Shown in pieces: positions 59,809-64,000 of a stretch of DNA of 64,000 bases. How positions within the stretch are numbered: the stretch's first letter is position 1; each line of letters begins with the position of its first letter. Made by a program: the position numbers and the translations under genes. Where the stretch lies: NCBI RefSeq assembly GCF_022378335.1, contig NZ_JAIQCI010000018.1, positions 19,629 through 83,628 of the forward strand, given 5' to 3'. The stretch comes from Croceicoccus hydrothermalis. GTDB taxonomy: Bacteria > Pseudomonadota > Alphaproteobacteria > Sphingomonadales > Sphingomonadaceae. The notes beneath the pieces are model-generated. The model saw nothing but the letters and a program-made list of their open reading frames with translations. It was not told the DNA's origin and did not search any database.

Positions 59809-60966
59809 ATGCAGCGTACGATCTTCGAACCCGAGCACGAGCAGTTTCGCGACAGCGTTCGCAAGTTCATGCAATCGGAAGTCGGACCCAATGCAGACCG
59901 CTGGCGCGAGGCCGGCATCGTCGACCGCGAAGTCTATCTCAAGGCTGGCGAGCAGGGCTTGCTATGCGTGTTCGCGGACGAGAAATACGGCGGTGCGGGG
60001 ATCGAGGATCTGCGCTTCGACCAGATCATCATCGAAGAGAACATGCGCCACGGCGACATCGGGTTCTATATCAACCTGCACAACGATCTGGTCGCGCCCT
60101 ACATCCATAAGCTCTGCAACGACGAACAGCGGGACCGGTTCATGCCCGGAATCGTGTCGGGCGAGACGATCCTGGCGGTAGCCATGACCGAACCTTCGAC
60201 CGGCAGCGATCTTGCGGGCATGAAGACCCGTGCGGTCGAGAGCGGCGATCACTGGGTATTGAACGGGGCCAAGACCTATATTTCCAACGGCATCCTCGGC
60301 GATCTGATCGTCGTGGCGGCGCGCACCGATCCTGACAAGCCGCACGGCATTAGCCTGTTCCTTGTCGAACGGGGCATGGAAGGGTTCGAACGGGGCCGCA
60401 AACTCGACAAGATGGGGCTGAAGTCGCAGGATACGGCAGAGCTGTTCTTCAACGATGTGAAGGTGCCCAAGGCAAACATTATCGGCGAGGCCGGGCAGGG
60501 TTTCAAATATCTTGCCCGGATGCTGGCGCAGGAACGACTGATCGCGGCCATCGGCTTCATGGCGACCGCGCAGACGGCGTTTGATCTTACGCTCGAATAT
60601 GTGAAGGAACGGCGCGCGTTCGGGAAGCCCATCGGGGCGTTCCAGAATACGCGGTTCAAGATGGCCCAGATGCGTGCCGAACTCGACATGGCGCAGACGT
60701 ATGTCGACCAATGCGTCATGTTGCTCAATGACAAGAAGCTGACCGCAGAAGATGCCTCGGCCGCGAAGCTTCTGACGAGCGAGCTGGAAGGGCGGGTCAT
60801 GGACAGCTGCGTGCAATTGCATGGCGGCGCCGGGTACATGGAAGAATATCGCATCAGCCGCATGTACACCGATGCCCGCATCAGCCGCATTTTCGCGGGC
60901 ACGAGCGAGATTATGCTGGAAATCATCGGTCGAGGTATCGGCCTGGACGAACGGAAGATGAATTGA
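59809..60966 (+). CDS. acyl-CoA dehydrogenase
   Basis: A 385-residue FAD-dependent dehydrogenase. It has the FAD/substrate motif AMTEPSTGSDLAGMKT, VKERRAFGKPIGAFQNTRFKMA, the GGAGYMEEYRISRMYTDAR segment with a candidate catalytic Glu, and the C-terminal AGTSEIMLEIIGR. It introduces the alpha-beta double bond of an acyl-CoA and passes electrons to ETF (genes at 42243-43944). It is the last gene of the beta-oxidation operon, 6 bp after fadB. Confidence 0.94.
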   Translation: MQRTIFEPEHEQFRDSVRKFMQSEVGPNADRWREAGIVDREVYLKAGEQGLLCVFADEKYGGAGIEDLRFDQIIIEENMRHGDIGFYINLHNDLVAPYIHKLCNDEQRDRFMPGIVSGETILAVAMTEPSTGSDLAGMKTRAVESGDHWVLNGAKTYISNGILGDLIVVAARTDPDKPHGISLFLVERGMEGFERGRKLDKMGLKSQDTAELFFNDVKVPKANIIGEAGQGFKYLARMLAQERLIAAIGFMATAQTAFDLTLEYVKERRAFGKPIGAFQNTRFKMAQMRAELDMAQTYVDQCVMLLNDKKLTAEDASAAKLLTSELEGRVMDSCVQLHGGAGYMEEYRISRMYTDARISRIFAGTSEIMLEIIGRGIGLDERKMN

Positions 60967-60995
60967 CGCGGGCCTCCCGGGGGCAATGGCAGGGG

Positions 60996-61028
60996 GTGTA
61001 AATCTAGTTCCTGTCCAAATGGTTACAC
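60996..61028. repeat. GTGTAA/TTACAC inverted repeat before ribB
   Basis: GTGTAA (60996-61001) and TTACAC (61023-61028) are exact reverse complements, 21 bp apart, in the 81-bp gap before the RibB gene. A lone CCTGTC half-site lies between them (61010-61015). It may be an operator; no other copies were noticed. Confidence 0.25.
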
Positions 61029-61047
61029 GCGTCAATGGAGAGGGCAA

Positions 61048-62154
61048 GTGATTGCAACCATCGCTGAGATCGTCGAGGAAGCGCGCAACGGTCGCATGTT
61101 CATCCTTGTCGATGACGAGGATCGGGAAAACGAGGGCGACCTTATCATTCCCGCTCAGATGGCGACGCCTTCCGCCATCAATTTCATGGCCACGCACGGT
61201 CGGGGCCTGATCTGCCTCGCACTTACCAGCCAACGGGTCGAACATCTTGGCATCGATCTGATGAGCAGCCAGAACCGTACGCGGCATGAAACCGCTTTCA
61301 CCGTTTCGATCGAGGCGCGCGAGGGTGTGACAACGGGCATTTCGGCCGCCGACCGCGCTCGCACAATAGCCGTTGCTGTCGATAGCGGGAAAGGTGCAGC
61401 GGACATCGTAACTCCGGGTCATGTTTTCCCATTGATCGCGCGCGAGGGCGGGGTCCTTGTGCGGGCTGGCCATACAGAGGCCTCGGTCGATATCTCCCGG
61501 CTCGCGGGGCTCAATGCCTCTGCTGTCATATGCGAAATCATGAACGATGACGGCACGATGAGCCGGTTGGACGACCTTGTCGGCTTTGCCGAAAAGCACG
61601 AACTCAAGATCGGAACGATCCGTGACCTAATCGCTTATCGCCGCGAACATGATCACTTAATCGAGCGGCGCACCGAGCGCGTGTTTTCGAGCCAGTGGGG
61701 TGGAGACTGGCGGGCTATTTGCTTTTACAACAAGGCGACCAGGGAAGAAACGCTGGCCCTTGTTAAAGGCGAAATCGACCCATCGATACCAACTCTTGTC
61801 CGGATGCAGCTGCTGTCCATCTTTCCGGATGTTTTCGCTGAGACCGGGCCGCGTGAATCGCTTGTGCGACGGTCAATGGATGCCATTGCAAGACATGGCA
61901 GCGGGGTTTTGGTCCTGATCAATCGGCCCGTCCCCGATTTCGTCAGCCGCGCCATGCGTATTGCCGGCGCGGAGAATATGGAGCGAACGGCGGGCGTAAA
62001 CACCGAACAGCGCGATTACGGCAATGGCGCGCAGATCCTTGCCGAGCTAGGCGTCAGGGACATGATCCTCATGACCAACAACAGCCGTTCGCTGGTGGCA
62101 CTTGAAGGCTATGGCCTGTCGATCGTGGGGGAACAAAAGATCGACTGCGATTGA
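61048..62154 (+). CDS. ribB: 3,4-dihydroxy-2-butanone-4-phosphate synthase with degenerate RibA domain
   Basis: A 368-residue RibBA-type protein. The N-terminal RibB domain is intact: [35 protein letters not shown] and [16 protein letters not shown]. The C-terminal GTP-cyclohydrolase-II-like half keeps its fold ([23 protein letters not shown]) but lacks the zinc-binding cysteines: the expected SECxTGDxxxSxRCDC block reads [16 protein letters not shown]. Only the RibB reaction is therefore expected. It starts with GTG after ATGGAGAGGGC. A flavin gene in an island full of flavin and F420 enzymes may raise precursor supply, but RibB does not make the FO precursor itself. Confidence 0.88.
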   Translation: MIATIAEIVEEARNGRMFILVDDEDRENEGDLIIPAQMATPSAINFMATHGRGLICLALTSQRVEHLGIDLMSSQNRTRHETAFTVSIEAREGVTTGISAADRARTIAVAVDSGKGAADIVTPGHVFPLIAREGGVLVRAGHTEASVDISRLAGLNASAVICEIMNDDGTMSRLDDLVGFAEKHELKIGTIRDLIAYRREHDHLIERRTERVFSSQWGGDWRAICFYNKATREETLALVKGEIDPSIPTLVRMQLLSIFPDVFAETGPRESLVRRSMDAIARHGSGVLVLINRPVPDFVSRAMRIAGAENMERTAGVNTEQRDYGNGAQILAELGVRDMILMTNNSRSLVALEGYGLSIVGEQKIDCD

Positions 62155-62231
62155 TGGAGCATCTACCGCACTTGCGCATCTCTGCGCGCCTACCCCGAAA
62201 ATAGATCGCCATCGCGAGAGGATACCGCCCT

Positions 62232-62837
62232 TTGCCATGTTATGAATTCCAGGGCGTTCGGCCGGTTGTTGACGCCGCGACCTACATCCATCCCCTGGCA
62301 TCGCTGATCGGCGATGTGATCGTAGGGCCCGGTTGCTATATCGGACCCGGTGCAAGCCTACGGGCCGATTTTGGGCGGATCGTCGTCGAGCGAGATGCCA
62401 GCATACAGGATAATGCCACGATCCACGTGTCCACCCAACAGGACACCGTGATAAAACGCGGTGCCACGATCGCCCATGGCGCCGTCGTTCATGGCTGCGA
62501 AGTTGGTGAGAACTGTCTCGTCGGGATTAACTCGGTCGTTCTCGATGCAGCAATTCTTGGCCCCGAATGCCTGCTTGCGGCGATGTCGCTCGTTCCTAAT
62601 GGCATGGAAGCACCCCAGCGCAGCGTCCTTATGGGTGTTCCAGCTCGCATTGTCCGAACCTTGTCCGGCGAGGAAATTTCATGGCGCAACGATGGTGACG
62701 GGGACTACCAGCTTCTTACGCGCGAAGCACTGATCAGTCTCCGCGAGACCGAGCTGCTGCGTCAGGTCGAATCTAACCGGAAACGCACCCGGATAAAAGC
62801 TAGCGCCGTGACGCTGTCAGGCCGGTCGCTTGACTAG
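62232..62837 (+). CDS. paaY: PaaY-like gamma-carbonic-anhydrase-fold protein
   Basis: A 201-residue left-handed beta-helix protein with hexapeptide repeats (SLIGDVIVGPGCYIGPGASL; QDNATIHV; HGAVVHGCEVGENC). The opening CYEFQGVRPVVDAATYIHP and GADFGRI-like ADFGRIVVE match PaaY, a thioesterase-like protein of phenylacetate catabolism. Metal-binding histidines are present in ATIHVS, IAHGA and VVHGC. The start is TTG 62232 after GAGAGGATACCGCCC; no ATG fits. It ends 3 bp before the transposase relic, so the IS insertion defines its 3' border. No other paa genes are in the window. Confidence 0.72.
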   Translation: MPCYEFQGVRPVVDAATYIHPLASLIGDVIVGPGCYIGPGASLRADFGRIVVERDASIQDNATIHVSTQQDTVIKRGATIAHGAVVHGCEVGENCLVGINSVVLDAAILGPECLLAAMSLVPNGMEAPQRSVLMGVPARIVRTLSGEEISWRNDGDGDYQLLTREALISLRETELLRQVESNRKRTRIKASAVTLSGRSLD

Positions 62838-62839
62838 CA

Positions 62840-64000
62840 CTACTTTGGCAAAAGTGTAATTGGATTGGCACGCAGGGAGCATCCGCAATGGGGGCATTGC
62901 GTTTGAGGCAGCCGTGACAGGTGGTCAAGGATCGCTCGGCGTACCGCTGGCGGGCTGGGTCGCGGCGGCGGCCCGAGGAGTCTTTTTTCGTCCCGCCTGA
63001 GCGACCCGGCGGCTTTGCAGGAAGGCATAGGCCATCATCGTCAACAAGGCGTGACGTTGGAGCCTTGTCCACAATCGGCCCTCAAAGTGGTCAAGGCCGA
63101 GTTCCTTGAGTTGCTGATGGGCCTGTTCGCATATCCAGCGCACCTTGATCGCGCCGGCCAGAATCTTGATTGAGGTATCGGCAGGCAGGTTCGATAGATA
63201 GAATTGGCGTTCACCATTCGAACGATGCTCGCCTAACAGCCAGGCTTCCTCGCCCGGCATATGCTGGGCTGCGGCGGAACCGATCCGCTGAGGCGCACCA
63301 TCGGCAGTCCGGACACGCAGGGCGGCGAAGCGCGCAGTCAGGCGCCCCTTCGCGTCTTCGAGCATGGCGTATGCGGCCCAGAATTTGACATCGGGGAAAT
63401 GCCGGCTAGCCGGGCGGCCACGGCCTACTACAGTAAAGGCAAGCTGCACATCGAATAGGTAAACCTTTTGGTGCCGGGAAACCCCAACGGCCCAGGGATG
63501 CCCGCGTGCGCTCAGCGCCTGGCCGGAACGGAGCAGACAGCCCGTAGCCGGCATCGGCCAGTACACAGCCGAAACGAACTCCGGCAGCGATGTCGCGATC
63601 GATCTCCTCAATCGCGATCTCGGGCTTGGTGCGATACTCACACAAAAAGCCTAGGGCACGCCGGCCTTACCCACTGGCGCAATATCGCTCGTCTAGCTTT
63701 CCGGCAGGGACAACCGTAAGCTCGGCTTAACCGGAACTTCGCCCGAGGCGAGTGTCACCTAAACCAGCGTCTGGCAGTACGCGTTCTTGCCCAGCGCCGT
63801 GTCGTACTGCGGCGCGACGCCGACCGGGGCCTTGCCTTTCTTCGGCAGGGCGGTGTCGTCGATGATCAGCCAGGCTCCGTCACCACCGACAAGTTCTTCC
63901 GCCTGGCTCCACAAGATGGACGCCCGCAATAACCTCTCGCTTTGAGACCGCTGGTGTGATTCATTCGGTGCATTGGAAGGAGAGCATCGATGCAGCCACA
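62840..64000 (-). pseudogene. IS701-family transposase remnant
   Basis: The reverse strand carries a DDE transposase in pieces. From the right edge: AWLIIDDTALPKKG and VGVAPQYDTALGKN, then three in-frame stops (around 63760, 63700 and 63650), then [11 protein letters not shown] and [15 protein letters not shown] in one frame. A frameshift near 63520 leads to WICEQAHQQLKELGLDHFEG and MMAYAFLQSRRV. Another frameshift near 63000 leads to a C terminus ending QCPHCG...ITLLPK. Several disabling changes show that it is dead. It lies against the paaY-like gene and runs off the window. Confidence 0.85.

Noticed and set aside
60967..61047. FMN riboswitch before ribB
   Set aside because: The gap is only 81 bp, too short for the conserved FMN element, and its characteristic multi-stem sequence blocks are not seen.
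58417..61599. Two minus-strand open frames of 485 and 545 codons
   Set aside because: They are antisense shadows of fadB, the acyl-CoA dehydrogenase and ribB.
63976..64000. Plus-strand ATG at 63990 with a GGAAGGAGAG ribosome-like site
   Set aside because: The reverse strand reads through this stretch in frame with the transposase relic, so it is more likely part of the IS element; too little sequence remains to judge.
1..64000. CRISPR arrays, tRNA or rRNA genes
   Set aside because: No regularly spaced direct repeats and no tRNA- or rRNA-like sequence were noticed in any gap.

Overview
The window is high-GC DNA from a Gram-negative bacterium, most likely an alphaproteobacterium of the Sphingomonadaceae. 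This is inferred from the dense mix of catabolic SDR, LLM, NTF2-like, VOC, sulfotransferase and phosphotransferase genes, from a RibB protein with a degenerate RibA half, and from an IS701-type transposase relic. It contains about 62 protein genes, no tRNA, rRNA or CRISPR array, and looks like one large accessory catabolic island.

Layout. (1) 1-6292, minus strand: an operon for CoA ligation, oxidation and ring-cleavage-type steps (MDR and SDR dehydrogenases, acyl-CoA ligase, FAH-type hydrolase, two-domain VOC dioxygenase, start of an alpha/beta hydrolase). (2) 6681-9356: a large LuxR/MalT-type ATP-dependent regulator. (3) 9439-17706: a beta-keto-acid cleavage enzyme, then a complete coenzyme F420 locus (LLM oxidoreductase, FO synthase, F420:NADPH oxidoreductase, CofE, CofD, CofC, LLM oxidoreductase). 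(4) 17726-23178: divergent operons with an SDR, a kinase-like protein, two NTF2-like proteins (one frameshifted), a KstD-like flavoprotein and an SDR. (5) 23224-27128: a TetR gene divergent from a three-gene operon that encodes what looks like a split Rieske oxygenase (Rieske centre on one protein, mononuclear iron site on the next) plus an LLM enzyme. (6) 27150-39031: divergent operons; leftward LLM, NTF2, ferredoxin and sulfotransferase; rightward eleven tightly packed genes. (7) 39028-42068: SDR, a membrane protein and an MFS transporter. (8) 42243-45234: etfBA and a ferredoxin reductase. (9) 45254-52925: hydrolase, DUF1214 protein, P450, SnoaL-like protein, LLM, kinase, MFS. (10) 52955-60966: MaoC hydratase, CoA transferase/racemase, MDR reductase, thiolase, FadB and acyl-CoA dehydrogenase. 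(11) 61048-64000: RibB(A), PaaY-like protein and a decayed IS701-family transposase.

How it may work together (inference). Uptake by MFS carriers, oxygenation by the P450 and the Rieske pair fed by the ferredoxin and its reductase, dehydrogenation by SDRs and the KstD-like flavoprotein, F420-linked redox steps by five LLM enzymes supplied by the local F420 pathway, then CoA activation and beta-oxidation with ETF as electron acceptor. The substrate is unknown; a polycyclic or terpenoid/steroid-like compound fits the gene families.

A 16-bp palindrome (CCTRYC-N4-GRYAGG) recurs at 14 intergenic positions, at six of them 50-57 bp before a start codon. It probably ties most of these operons into one regulon. 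One perfect copy lies in front of the LuxR-type gene, making that protein the leading candidate regulator.
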